58,466 bases of DNA from the NCBI GenBank assembly GCA_015039365.1, contig WION01000322.1, forward strand, positions 1 through 58,466. The letters are read 5' to 3'. The stretch is from Amanita rubescens. Taxonomy: Eukaryota > Basidiomycota > Agaricomycetes > Agaricales > Amanitaceae. The position numbers and the translations under genes were made by a program. Below, one piece after another: positions 1 through 12,331 of the stretch. The notes under the pieces are model-generated. The model had not been told where the DNA came from. It was given only the letters and a program-made list of their open reading frames with translations, and did not search any database. Positions within the stretch are counted from its first letter, which is position 1. Each line of letters opens with the position of its first letter.

Positions 1-2201
1 GGTGATGTACTGGGCGTCCGTCGCTATTTGGAAGGCCAATAGCCTGATCACGAGCCAGAGTCAGCAACAATAGTGCAAGAAACTCGCCGCGATCGCCTTG
101 ATGTACGGTGAATCCCTCCAATACAGTTTTGAAACATTTCAATACATCAAAGGATTCCCGCGACATGATGACATAGGCAGCTTCGGAGAGAAGTGGCTCA
201 GATGATGATACTGTCGTCATGGTCTGGAAGCCAGCGTTGATGTTAAGGCAGACTCGCATATGTCCTTCCACCTGCTTCCCCTCTGCGCTTTGAGAGATGT
301 AGGTCGTCGAATTGAATTCGATAGGTAAGCGCTGAGATAGGCAAGCAAGCATCTGGTCTGCATTGAGATGTTGTGTGCTGGGGTTTGCGTTAAGGAGCTT
401 TCCGACAGCAAACGTCACGATCCCTGCTTGAACGGTGACATCCCCAGCATCCCAACGTGACCCGAATCTTAAGGCGCATCCGCATCAGCATGATTCACGT
501 GACGAAAATGAGAAATACCAATTATATCTTACAAGGGGGCGACCCATATGAACAATATGCGAATCGTGGGTAACGCGCTCCAAATCCCATTTGCCGTCCA
601 GGGCTACTTGCTTCGCTAACGTGTCAAAGCCGAGGTCTATGAATGGTTGGATTAATTTCAAATTACGGAGGATGATTCTTGTCGAAGTATCTTTATCCGG
701 CGATGTGAACTGCGATATCCTGTCCGTTGTAGACATAAACAGAGTGAACAATGGTAAGGGATACAAAGTGCGAAGCACGTGTCTCAGAACACTGAAGTTT
801 GACCATGCAGTTTCTTCACGATTGGTCAAAGTATGGGCCTCATCGAAAGTTAGAATGACGAGAGGATAATCGCCCTCTGTTTTCCCGGAAACCTGGCAAG
901 ACAAAGGTTCCCTCTCCTTCAAGAATTGAACGAGTTTGTTGCAGGAGGCAGCGGGGGGGAAGTCATAATGTTGGGAGGAGTTATAATCTATGGCGTCCCC
1001 TGATGTCGAGGGCGAAAGGTAACCTGGTCCTATGTCGCTTCCTCGCTGAGCAACCTTGTGGGACACTTTTAGTCGACGGATATATCCCAGGTAAAGAAGA
1101 CATACAGTAAGTTTTCCTTTCGCAATTTGAATCACCTGTTGGTAAAATTGTCTCCTAAACTCATTATGCCTTTTCATTTCTTGGCCCTCCGTCATACGCA
1201 TTCTGAATCCACAAGTCACCTCCTCGATTCCCAGCTGCGGATCGAACTCATTTTCCAATGTATAGTTGGTATGCTGAAACAAAGCGTCCATGAAATGGCA
1301 AGCTCGGCGATACGATTCGGCCTCTGTGCCTTTCATGGTCAAAAAATCTCGAACCTCGTGGTCGGCAGGAGGGTAGCCTGAAAAGATACGGCGCATATAT
1401 TATTGGTCACTGCGAACCAACGATGACGCAAGAAAAAAGGAATACCATCAGATTTTGCATCCCTGAGGTTAATCGGTATGGAAAAGTGTTTTTTCCCAAG
1501 TTCATCAATTGTTCTTGACTTGCCCATACCGGACGATTGAACAACAGAACAAAAGTGCACATAAAACTCTTTGGCGTCGCTGGGACGATAGTGTTTCCGG
1601 ATGTGTGTCCATAAGGCATCCGCCGCTCGGCCATGGTATGGGCGTACCCAAGATTTCTTGGTGGCTGAGCGGCCCAGTCAGTATGAACAGGGGAAATTTT
1701 TCAATTATCAATAGGAGTACCATTTTCCTGTTCAGGAGATAGCTCAAACGTTGCGATTCTGAGTTCCGCTGTGGTCGCGATTAAATGCGATCGGATTATC
1801 TGATAATCCGAAATGTACGTACGACGCGCAACCAGGTCAGTCCAGTCCTTGCTTTTAACACTATTCCGCACGCCAACCTTCCACTCTTCTAACTGGTCTT
1901 CGTTGAAACTCTTCACAATGTCATCTGCGCCCTCAAAAGTCAATTTCGTGATAACGCTGTTTCTCATGTCTGTGGACGCCAAATTCTCCGTGAGGTCCCT
2001 CAAAACGTCTGAAACGTCGGCATCGTCGACCGAGCTTTCCCAATTCCTCCTACGTGCTATCGCATTCATCTTAGAGCTGAGTGTAGTCATTTGTTCATCC
2101 GGCAGATTTTTTGGGCGTTTGTCGGCGGAAGAGGGTGTGGAAGAAAAGTCAGCAGGGTGTTTTAAACTAGAGGAAGTCAGGTCGACATCCATTTGATTCA
2201 T
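1..2201 (-). CDS. P-loop NTPase of a fungal expanded family, partial
   Basis: Minus-strand gene whose C-terminus lies beyond position 1. Exons I can splice: 2201-1721, 1664-1446, 1377-533, then an open frame 466-1. The start chosen is the first in-frame ATG (2201); upstream codons lack an ATG. The second exon holds a Walker-A-like SSGMGKSR and the third a Walker-B-like VILTFDEAH, so an ATP/GTP-binding role is inferred. The pattern resembles large agaricomycete families often found near CRN genes; the function of that family is not known to me. Oddity: the natural donor at 532 (GTAAG) joined to the only sensible acceptor (ending at 468) puts the last part out of frame by one base, although the last 466 nt are fully open. 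This may be a frameshift, a rare splice or a base error. Confidence 0.6.
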
Positions 2202-2579
2202 CAGAGTCGCGGTCAAGACTGAACGTACTGAACCAGCACAGCCACAGAAATGTGACGTCGAAAAGCTCTTCGCTACCGCCAATTCTTCCAAGCCTGCAGA
2301 CGACTTTACTTAAGGAGTTGAAATATCAAGTGCTTTCCGCAGCAGCTGAATAAAAGGGGTTCATACGCAAGGCCGGTACTAGCGCTTTTCAAACGGCGCT
2401 CAACATGAGTCTAAGGCTTACTCAGGCGGAATATAGCTACTTCAACGGCGATAGCGACATTGACGAGCGAACACCAAAATCAGATTCCGATAAATCTGAC
2501 TGGTCTATAGCCAGTCTAGGAGATCATTGAAGGGGCTTCAGGAGGGTCGATAGTTGCTACTGGACAACACAATCTTTTA

Positions 2580-3425
2580 CTACGCCTCCTTTTTCTTCTC
2601 CCCTTCTTCTCTAAGCCTTCTTTCCCGTCTTCGCTTGACATCCCAGTTATACACTCGTGCTGTGTTCACTTCCATTATCGTCAGTTGTTCTCGCAGGAAC
2701 TCGAGATCTTCGATTGTATTGTCCAACGTGCTTTGCGCTATTTCCAGTTTTGATTTCAGAAGAGCGATGGCCGCGGGTATCTTGTATGACAGCATGACAT
2801 TTGCCTATAATCCAAGTCAATCATGTGGTCAAGTCTGATGAATGGTAGGACGAACCCCAAGCCACAGATATACGGTGTCTGAATCTTCTAACTCGGCTTC
2901 AGCATACAATGTATCGTTCAGCTCGAATGTCGTTTTGATCTGCTTGGGTGGGCCTTCCTCTTCCTCTTCCAGCTCGTCGTCACTCCCGGAGGAAGCACTT
3001 TTGCCTTCCTATTGACCTGCAATTAAGAAAATTGGTAGCGATAAATGGATCACGCATACCCTTCTCTCCTGAAGATATTCCACCATATCCAAGGTCTTCT
3101 TGATATCTGGAATTTTCTCCTCGAGACTCTGCCGCCGCTGCGTCAGGTTACTATCCATGTACCTGTATTTGCTGTGCTTTCATAGACTAAGCATCAACAT
3201 GTATTTTGATACAAAAAGATGATAAACGCGTACGCCAATGCATCCTGGAAGGCTCTCAATGTCCCCTCGACGTCAGCGTCGGGACCCATGTATTGATCGA
3301 CATCGGCCTAGGTAACTCAAGTCAACATTTCAACATCTGATGTTTCGATATACGCATACAATAAATGGAGCTTTAGGGATACCCCTTGGGTTCTTTTCTT
3401 CCGTGAAAACGGATTTTGTGACCAT
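2580..3425 (-). CDS. Prefoldin subunit 3 (VBP1/Pac10-like)
   Basis: Subunit of the hexameric prefoldin chaperone that passes nascent actin and tubulin to the CCT chaperonin in the cytosol. Five exons (3425-3360, 3307-3234, 3171-3060, 3008-2856, 2804-2580) give about 209 aa, close to human VBP1. Family landmarks are clear: N-terminal NPRGIPKAPFI, central LWLGANVMLSY between two coiled-coil segments, and C-terminal EDLEFLREQ...RVYNWDVKRR. The start at 3425 gives a family-like N-terminus. An upstream in-frame ATG at 3599 would add 58 residues, but that stretch runs up to the divergent MRD1 start and looks less family-like. The gene is divergent from MRD1, so the two probably share a promoter region of about 200 bp. 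Confidence 0.9.
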
Positions 3426-3628
3426 TTCGTTGAAAGCGGCGGAGTGAAGCAAGCCGACAGTGACGACAATCGAGATACGTCGGCATCGTCCGAAGCGGAG
3501 TTTGAAGTTGGGATATGTCAAAGAGGCGAAATCGCCATCAAAGATTTTTTCTTTCTCAAGTTCGTCCTCTTCGCTGTTTTTTTGTCGACTGTCGCTCATG
3601 TTGCGGTTACGCATACAGCTTGGACGAC

Positions 3629-6405
3629 ATGTCCCGTCTTCTTGTCAAAAATCTACCCTCATATGTTACACCTGCTCGTCTCAAGGAACACTTTGAACAG
3701 AAAAAAGGGCCTGGGGGTACCCTTACTGATGTCAAAGTCGCACACAAGAGGGACGGTACATCACGCCGATTTGGTTTCATAGGGTTCAAGACGGAAAAAG
3801 AAGCGAATGCGGCCAAAGAATGGTTTGACCGAACGTTCCTTGATTCATCAAGAATCAGTGTTGCGATTGTCGAGGCATGTTTTTCGTGCTCTAGTCCTCA
3901 TTTCATAATGATGACTCTGCCATTAACATAGGGAGTCAAGAGCGCACCCGCCCCCCGGCCCAATAAACGGCGTCGCGTGGGGCCGTCGCCAAGCGATGCT
4001 GAGCAGGTGGAAGTGACGTTCGAGAAAAGCAAGAAAGAGAAGAAAGACACCAAACAGGATGTAGAGCGGGACGAATTTATGAAAATTATGAAACCGCGGA
4101 CGCAAAAAGGCCCATCATGGGCGAATGAAGATCCCCAGACACCAGAGGCACAGACCAAGGTCGACGCTGCAGAAGAACCTATGGAAGAAGACGTCCCAAG
4201 CAAAAGCGTATCTGACCTTGATTGGTTGAAGAAGCATACGTCAAAGAACGTAGACAAGGTGGATAAAGTCTTTGAACAATCTGATGACGAAGATGAAGAG
4301 GTATGATCCCTGCATTTTGACTATTTGGTAGCTCACAGACTGTTAGGAAGATGTTACCGAACCCGATCCTCCAAAGGATCCAACAAAAGAAACAATATTG
4401 CAAACTTCACGTCTATTCCTGCGGAATCTAGCCTTTAGCTGCGCAGAATCTGATCTCTTAGACTTATTCAAGCCGTTTGGTGAAATTTCTCAGGTTAGTC
4501 GTACTTTACATCACGACGAGGGCAAGGAGGAGAAATCCTGAATAGGGACATCAGACTCTTCGTAGTATGCTGAGTCTCTTGGGAATAGATAGTACCTGAG
4601 CCCTCGTCCCCAATTACGAACGTTCGCTAATCATCGCTTCCAGGTGAGCATTGCTTCAATACCTCTATACGATGAAAATCCTGCATAGGGACATCAGACC
4701 TATGGGGAAGATGATCCACTCGGGAAAAAAGATAGTAGAAACTGCTGATCTCCATATACATCCTCATTATCTATGCAACGGATGCTAACTTGCTTTTGAA
4801 AGGTGCATATACCTCTGGATGTGGCAACAAGGCAATCTAAAGGTCTCGCATATGTATCTTTTGCAAAGCCTGAAAATGCATTGGCGGCCTACGAGGCACT
4901 GGACGGTAACTCATTCCAGGGTCGTTTGTTACACGTGTTGGCTGCTGTGGATCGGAAAAGCAAATTCCAGGTGGAAGAAGGTGAAGGCAAGAAGAAAACT
5001 TTGAAGGAAGAACGAGCCGCAAAGCGAAAAGCAACGGCTGGGAAAGAGTTCAATTGGAGCATGCTGTATATGAACGTGGGTGCTGCGCGCCCCCCTGATA
5101 TACTAATCTAATAACCTGAATCTACTAGAGTGATGCCGTTGCGTCATCAGTCGCTGACCGTTTCAATATTGACAAGAACGACATCCTAAATCCCGAGTCT
5201 GGTGGTAATCCAGCAGTTAAACTGGCTCTCGCCGAGACGCACATTATCCAGGAAACCAAGTCGTATCTTGAATCTCAAGGCGTTGTTCTATCATCATTCT
5301 CTTCTCGGGCACGATCAGATACCATTATCCTTGTCAAGAATATACCTTATGGTACTACAAGGGAACAAATCAGAGAGCTTTTTGAGCCTCACGGTGAACT
5401 GGCCAGAGTGCTTGTACCACCTGCGGGTACCATAGCGGTGGTGGAGTTTGAGAGGCCAGACGAGGCGTCAAAAGCGTTCTTGGCAGTCTCGTATAGACGG
5501 CTCGGAAACTCGGTCATATACTTGGAAAAGGGGCCGCTAGGGATGTTTACAGATGATCCTAGCGCCGTTAATGCACAATCGGTGGCCTCGACTAGTACTC
5601 TACCTGTCATCAAGGTAGCGGAGCAGACAACAGGGGACCCTGCTGCTGCTGCTGCTGAGGAAGACGAGGTACCTTCGATCGCGGGCGGTACGACACTTTA
5701 TGTGAAAAACTTGTCATTTGCAACGACGCTGCAACGGTTTGAAAAGATGTTCCAGCATCTACCCTCGTTTTCGTTTGCGCGGATACAGACGAAGCCTGAT
5801 CCCAAGCGATCTGATGGGCCTCGATTAAGTATGGGCTACGGATTCGTGGGATTCAAAGATGTGGAAGGTGCAAAGAGGGCGTTGAAAGCCATGCAAGGTT
5901 TTGTGTTGGATGGGCATGCCTTGCACGTCAAATTCGCCGGCAGAGGGGCCGAAGAGGACCAAAAGGATGGCAAATCCAGCTCGAAGAGCAAGACTGCCAA
6001 GATGATTGTGAAGAACGTGCCGTTTGAGGCTTCAAAGAAGGACATCAGGGACTTGTTTAGGTTGGTGATCTCTTTAGATCCAAATAGATGTTTGGTACTG
6101 ATCGATTGAATAGCTCTTACGGGCACCTCAAATCCGTGCGGTTACCAAAGAAGTTTGATTCAAGAACACGCGGTTTTGCATTTGTGGAATTTGTATCGAG
6201 GCACGAGGCGGAAAACGCGTATGCGGCGTTGCGTCATACTCACCTTCTCGGACGGCACCTTGTGCTGGAGTGGGCTGAGCCTGAGGAAGATCTAGATACG
6301 CTACGAAAGAAGGTAGAGGTTGGATTCGGCGGAGGCAAGGAGATGCCGGGCAGGAAGCGGAAGCTGGATCTGGGTGACATTGAACCTGATGGAGATGAGG
6401 AATAG
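3629..6405 (+). CDS. MRD1: MRD1-like multiple RRM protein (pre-rRNA processing)
   Basis: Nucleolar RNA-binding protein of the small-subunit processome, needed for the early 35S pre-rRNA cleavages that yield 18S rRNA. Six exons: 3629-3874, 3932-4300, 4347-4493, 4803-5075, 5129-6060, 6114-6405, giving 752 aa in a clean frame. Five RRMs are visible by their RNP2/RNP1 signatures: about residues 2-80 (LLVKNLP), 226-300 (LFLRNLAF), 409-480 (IILVKNIPYG), 533-620 (LYVKNLSF...GYGFVGF) and 636-715 (MIVKNVPF...GFAFVEF). Five RRMs is the MRD1 arrangement. A charged linker follows RRM1 and a basic tail ends the protein. Two odd introns: intron 1 has a GC donor (3875), and intron 3 is 309 nt and looks like two tandem introns. 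Confidence 0.93.
4494..4802 (+). repeat. Tandemly duplicated intron inside MRD1
   Basis: This intron is about six times longer than its neighbours. It splits at 4643/4644 into two units of 150 and 159 nt, each starting GT and ending AG (unit 1 ends CTTCCAG, unit 2 begins GTGAGC). A 23-nt element, AATCCTG(A/C)ATAGGGACATC followed by AGAC, occurs once per unit (4534-4556 and 4677-4699) with one mismatch. I infer duplication of an intron, possibly removed in two steps through a zero-length exon. Confidence 0.6.
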
Positions 6406-6541
6406 TTCCGGGTGGCAGTGACGAGCTTTGTATCTGATTAGATTGCAATGACGCTGATAAACAGTTACAAATTATAGACGACGCGTCACGTCGTTGTCGA
6501 AATGAAATCTGGGCGTGCTAGAGGGTGCGCATATACTCACC

Positions 6542-8016
6542 ATGTCCGTCGACTTTTCAAAGCCACAAAAGCTGGTTCTAGATGAATTTATCAACACCGC
6601 ATTGGCAGCGACGCCACAGGAACTACATCCGTTCTTTGAATCATTCCGGACGCTGTATACCCGCAAGTAAGTTTCCTCCCTGAACATGTTGTCAAGAGCC
6701 ACTTTGATAACATATGCGTATATAGACTATGGCATCAGCTGACACAAAAGCTGTTTACCTTTTTTGCACACCCGGCATCGCAGTCTTACCGGGTCGATGT
6801 CTTTGAGCGGTTCGTCCGAGATTTTGAGCAAAAGATTAATCAACTCCGGTTAGTGGAGATGGGGGTAAAAGTATCAAGAGATATAGACAGTGAGTTTCCG
6901 TTCTCTCTCCCGCAAAAAAAAGAGTCCTGATTGTTGTAGACCCGCAGGTACATCTCAGTTTCTTGACATCACTCTTGTCAAGAATCGATACGGATAAATC
7001 GAAAGATGCACACGTGCTTTTACTGGCGACGATCGCACGTGCCAAGTTGTTATATGGAGATTTAGAAGGAACGAGAGGTGAGATGGAGAAAGCGTGGGGC
7101 GTGTTGGACGCCCTAAATGACGTAGAGCCTGGTGTGAACGCGGCGTACTACGGTCTGGCCGCGGATTACTACAAGGTAAGCGTGCATATGCTTATCTTGA
7201 TTTGGTTTATTTAGAGCAGACAGGCAAAGGCAGAATATGCTCCGTATTACAAAAACTCGTTGTTGTACCTTGCATGTGTGGATACGGAGAAGGACATGTC
7301 GCCCGAGGAGAGGTTATTGCGAGCTCATGACCTAGGTGTATCGGCCTTGTTAGGCGATACGATATACAACTTTGGCGAGTTGGTGCGTCATCTACTTTCA
7401 CGTGGTAAAGATTAGTGATAGAATGTAAGCACAGCTTATGCACCCGATACTGGGGGCGTTGGATGGCACGCCACATGAGTGGATCAAGAAGCTTCTACTC
7501 ACATTCAATGAAGGAAGTATAGGCAGGTTCGAAGCGCTGGCACCCTTATTTCCACGTGAGGTAAGAAATGAATGAAACATGAGATCAAAGATGACGCACG
7601 TTGAATGTTCTAGCCCATACTGCAAGAAAACTATGCATTTTTACGGCAGAAGATCTGCCTCATGGCGCTGATAGAGAGCGTGTTCAAACGAAGCGCTGAT
7701 AAGCGGACCATGAGTTTCCAGACGATTGGGGAAGAGACAAGATTGCCCATCGATGAAGTTGAGCATCTTGTGATGAAGGCATTGAGGTACGTGGGCCGGA
7801 ACGGCTTATATAGGAGTATTCGCTGATGGCCGTAGTTTGAAACTGATTAGGGGATGGATTGACGAGGTTGAACAACGAGCACAGATTAACTGGGTTCAAC
7901 CTCGAGTATTATCGCGAGAGCAGATTGGAGGACTTGGAGGACGACTTGAGCAATGGGTTGGACAACTTGGAAATGTGGAAGGACGAATAGAGGCAGAAGT
8001 ACCTGCGAGTAGTTGA
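6542..8016 (+). CDS. RPN9: 26S proteasome regulatory subunit Rpn9 (PSMD13)
   Basis: Non-ATPase lid subunit of the 26S proteasome, a PCI-domain scaffold protein. Seven exons: 6542-6666, 6726-6889, 6940-7175, 7224-7382, 7435-7560, 7614-7786, 7836-8016, giving 387 aa, near the usual 375-395. Recognisable family stretches are AAYYGLAADYYK, the helix AEYAPYYKNSLLYLA, NFGELLMHPIL, and the C-terminal PCI core MALIESVFKRSADKRTMSFQ followed by IGEETRLPIDEVEHLVMKAL and IRGWIDEVEQRAQINWVQPR. An alternative AG at 7214 would add three residues in frame to exon 4; the shorter form fits the family better. It lies about 135 bp downstream of MRD1 on the same strand. Confidence 0.92.
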
Positions 8017-8093
8017 GCCTCGTGTAGAAACGCGTGTACACTATTAAACATCACATTGCGATTCATCATCATCCTTTTAACTTATCGCTCAAC

Positions 8094-11077
8094 ATGCCGA
8101 CGTCGTCGTCTCAGACGCTCAACGATGACTTTCCTGCCCTCAAACATAGGCGCGTCTCCCTTGCTTTACCATCAGCACCTCGTCTAGTCCAGCCATGGGC
8201 ATTCAGAGATGATACTTCACTCGACGCTCATCCACAACAACCTTCAGACAAGCGCCCAAAGATCCGAAAGAATTCTTCTCTATCCCCCGCAGATGACTTG
8301 GACCACCCACATCCTGAAAAGAAACCAAGGAAAAAGTGGTCACCCGAGGAGACTCAGATGCTCGTCGATGGTTGCCAGCGCGTATGTCCCTCTTCTACAT
8401 ACTCTCTTCTCTACCTCATCTCTCTTTCTTTAGCACGGCGTTGGCAATTGGAAAACCATCTTAAGCGACCCAGACCTCAAATTCGATAACCGTTCTCCTG
8501 TCGATCTCAAAGACCGGTAATGCCACACCCGCTTATGTTACTCTGCTCCATTGTTTAAACCGAATTTCCAGTTTCCGTACCTACTTTCCCGATGCATACA
8601 AGCAACATTATCCTAATGCCCGCACCCATCTCTCGAGCAAGGTCCGGTCTATGCTCCCAGACGGCACGCCCCTCTTTGAAAAAACACGGAGCAAGAAACG
8701 TAGACCATTCACAGAAGAAGAGGACCGCGCGCTCAGAGCAGGCTATGAGAAACACGGAACAGTTTGGGCGGCCATTGTCAAAGATCCCATCTTCCAAGAA
8801 CAAAACAGGCGGTCTACCGATTTACGCGACAGATTCCGTAACGCTTTCCCTGATCTCTACCAAGCGGCGGGGTATAAGCCTCGCAATTCTGCGCGCAAAA
8901 AGCAGTTACAGCACTCGGAACCTCAACAGCCATCTCAAGGGTCTCCCCCGAAAACTCCTATGCGTGCCGCAACGGACGACCAACTCGCCTTGTCCAGTAC
9001 CGGTCCTGTCCGCAGCAGAAGGAGATCTCACACTGCTCAGGGGTTGTTCCGAGGCGGAACCAAGAGCGTCCCTCAGAGTACTGCTTGTTCTGAAGATGAG
9101 GATAGCTCGGGTGGCGAAGACGAGAGCGAGCTGGTTTCTAGGCACCCACCCACGCCCGTCTTTGTTGAGAATGTCTCTACAGGCGGTAAAAGGTACAAAG
9201 ACAAGAAGAAGAGGCTTTCTATGCTATCGTCTTTTGAGGCCGCCGTCATGGATGATGACGATGAGATGGAAATGGTCACTATTGATCAGTTGGCGGATCC
9301 CCTATTCCTGCCTCCCCCGAATCCCTCCTGGTCCTCACCCAGCACCGATACCCTAGCCAACTCATCTCACGCTTGGTCTTCTCCCGCATCATCATCCACG
9401 CATATGTCGCCCGACCTCGTCATGTTTTCTTCACAATCTTCTCCTTCCCTCCGCAGACGCGGTGATGATAGTGTCAGTACAGATGCTCCCACAAGAAGCT
9501 CAAGTTCCGGTCTCAGCAATGCTTCGGCCGCAAGTAGCAACAATATGATTGGCAATTCTGCATGGGGTGCACAAGACTGGTTTTCTCCAAACCCTCGATT
9601 AGATCCAACCGGAGGTGCAGATACGAGCAGCACTTCGTCTGTACTAGATAGCAACAGTGGATTGTTCCCCGCTTCGCCTCTGTCTTTCCTTCACAACAAT
9701 TACCACCTCAGCCAGGGAGTCATGGATCGTTACGATCTCTTTCCTGCCTCGGTGTCCGCCGCAGGTCTCGGTGGCTTCGGTGGTGGCTTGGGTTCTGGTG
9801 CAGCTGGTAGCACCTTAGGGGTCGGTGGCATCAGTGGCGTAGGTGGTGGATCCTGGTTCAATGACTTCTCTTCAGAAATTGGAACCGACACTCACTCCAC
9901 GTTTTCTGATGAGATGTTTCCTCCAACGGGTTTCCGCGGCTTCACACACCACTCTAACTACGCGGGTGACCTTATCTTTGGGGCACGAACTCACCAGCCA
10001 CCGCTTCAAAACTGGTATAGCCCTCTCAGCCTCGGATTTGATTCGTCTTCTGTTGCATCCTCTGGAACAAACGCCAATGCAAGCGGAGAGACTGAAGCGA
10101 ATGCCATTTCGCGTCCTTCAAGATCTTCGGGTACCTCAGGACTTGGACTATCAGGAGTGTCAGCAGCGCAGGCAAACGGAATACACCCATTGCAATTGCA
10201 TACACCTTCTCTTGTTGGAATTGACGATATAGAGCTTGCTGGTATCACCCTCGATGATAGACCAGATACACCGGCGGCCGCTTCGCAGCCATCAGCACCG
10301 AAGGTGTCCTCCCAGACACAGACAGATCCAAGTGGAGTCGAAGTAGAGATGGGCACAGTTACGCAGCAGGGCACCTCTAGAAAGAGTAATAGCTGCCAGT
10401 CAGGACGAGAACAGGGCCAGAAAGACGATCTACATGAACGTTTCAGTCTTGACGATCTAGTTGACCTTTCTGCGCACGACGATGACGGTGACAACCCGGA
10501 ACACTCGCCATGGAGTGTCCAGCAGAGAAACGACAGGTTCAACAGAGAGACAAGTGTTGATGTTGATTTCGACATTGATTTGGAAGACCATACGACGCCG
10601 CCTGCAACGCCGCTGATTCCGTCTTGCACTTTGAACCTGCGTCGTGCATCACACCATTTCCTGACCCCTGGTGGGTCGGCCCGAATGGGCGGTAGCGGCC
10701 AACATGCGCGATCGATCTCTGTTCCTCCTTCGGAAGCCCGTTCACCTGCATATGCTGTACCTGGCCAATACCACGACTTTACTCCATATCTTCTTTGTTC
10801 TCCGAGACCTCTACGATCTGCAACTCAGCCAGCAGTCTATTCTCAATCGCATTCCCAACCTCACCTTGTGGACAATACGTCATCCAGAACGGCACTTTCC
10901 AAATCGGACACTGATTTTTCATCCAACCCTGCAACCATCGCCCCTCAGCTTCTCTTGTCATCTGGCTCCTATCACATCCGGGCATCCGGACCGAGTGTCC
11001 GCACCACATGGTATCGTGAATGGCATGGGAGGAAATGCCGGGCGGTGGGGACGTACCTTACGATCTCCCCTTCTTAG
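8094..11077 (+). CDS. Two-Myb DNA-binding protein (telomere-repeat-binding-like)
   Basis: Likely nuclear DNA-binding protein. Exons 8094-8381, 8434-8516 and 8572-11077 give 958 aa. Two Myb/SANT repeats sit near the N-terminus: the first (about residues 80-140) contains RKKWSPEETQMLVDGCQRHG then VGNWKTIL; the second (about 165-225) contains KRRPFTEEEDRALRAGYEKHG then TVWAAIVKD, ending with DLRDRFRNAFPDLY. Paired N-terminal Mybs of this sort occur in fungal telomere-repeat-binding factors such as fission yeast Teb1; assignment beyond that is inference. The rest is low-complexity Ser/Gly/Asp-rich, as in transcription factors. A second open frame (about 11020-11523, with DVPYDLPFLDLHYYG) directly follows in another frame and may be the true C-terminus; I see no convincing intron to connect it. 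Confidence 0.7.
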
Positions 11078-12202
11078 ACCTACACTACTATGGTCTGGCC
11101 AGCGGCAGTCACACCGCAGGAAGCAGCGGGCTTGGCGGTATCGTTTCTGCTGCAGGGATGCTATTTGATGAACCTCTTGGAGAACTGTCGACGACCCTCG
11201 TGAACACGCCTATGCCATCCTCTTCCTCTTCACAAGCGCTGGACTTGGCGCAGAGCCAAGGTGCGGGGATACGGTACCACGGCGCATCCGATGCCCAATC
11301 GCACGTGGTTCGCACCAGGGATGTCGGTGATAGAAAGCCTGTTGGGTCCCAACCGGTGGAAGGGACGACACCGACGAGGACGACGGCGACACATCAAAGG
11401 CACCATCATCGCGGACAGAGCGTTGCGAGTGTGTGTCCGCAGGATTTGGTGCTCAAGAAGGACAGAGTGGACAACAAGAGAAAGCGGGCGAGTTGGGATG
11501 GGTTTGATGGGGTATATGGGTGAACGGTTGAACGAACCCTGGGTAACATGTGCGTGCGTGGTCTTCGCGTGCATGGGGGTGCATCGCTAGTAACGCTCGA
11601 AATGGACGATCTCTTTGCGATTCTCACTCTCTCAAGGGCTTAGGGTATCCGGTAGGCGTGTGTGCGCCGGAAGTCGTGGCTGTGTTGCCGTTTGTGTGGA
11701 CTGGTCCCAGGTGGACTTTTTGAACGAGCGACGGTACCACCTTGCATTTTCTTTTTTTCTCCCTCTCTTACTGCGTCAAATTATTGTTTTCTTTGTTTTT
11801 TTGTGCCATATTCTCACTCACATATCAGGATTTCTCAATGATTTTTTTTTTTCGTTTTTACATTGTCGATTGTACACGTCGTTTACCACATATCAGAAAG
11901 AACGAACTCTTAATTTGGCAATTCAGGATTTTTGCCCTTTGCCCTGCAAGTCCCGCGTTGACGTTATCCCCCACTATATATACCGTAAAGCACTTGAGCA
12001 GAGGTGTGGCCATTGACATAATATTAATAAAACTGCAGTCGTGTTGTTAAAGTTTTCGGTACCGGTTCCGATATGGTTTATTCGTGGCGGGACCCCAAAT
12101 CCAAAAGTAGAATTCGTTCGCTGATAGCTGACTACGGGTTATCAGATTATGGATTCCATACTGAAAGTTTGAATTGAAACGGGGCTGAATCTCCGTGACC
12201 AC
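11078..12202. other. Possible C-terminal frame of the Myb gene, then AT-rich intergenic DNA
   Basis: A plus-strand open frame from 11020 to 11523 (about 167 aa, ending with a basic segment NKRKRASWDGFDG) overlaps the 3' end of the Myb gene in a different frame. After about 11530 the sequence is T-rich with no gene I can support; the 11740-11890 segment has long T runs. Confidence 0.35.
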
Positions 12203-12331
12203 CCAGACTCCTTCCCAGTCTCGTCTGGAGGTTGGACGTCTTGACGATGTTTATGTAAGACTATGGAGCGTAGTCTTACATAAACATCGTCAAGACGTCC
12301 AACCTCCAGACGAGACTGGGAAGGAGTCTGG
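12203..12331. repeat. 61-bp perfect inverted repeat with 7-nt loop (foldback)
   Basis: Left arm 12203-12263 (starts CCAGACTCC, ends GTAAGACTA) and right arm 12271-12331 are exact reverse complements, separated only by TGGAGCG at 12264-12270. Transcribed on either strand it would form a 61-bp hairpin. Outside the arms only short imperfect matches continue. No transposase or typical target duplication is visible. Confidence 0.9.

Noticed and set aside
3426..3599. Upstream in-frame start for prefoldin 3 at 3599
   Set aside because: The added 58 residues do not resemble the family, while a start at 3425 gives a normal length.
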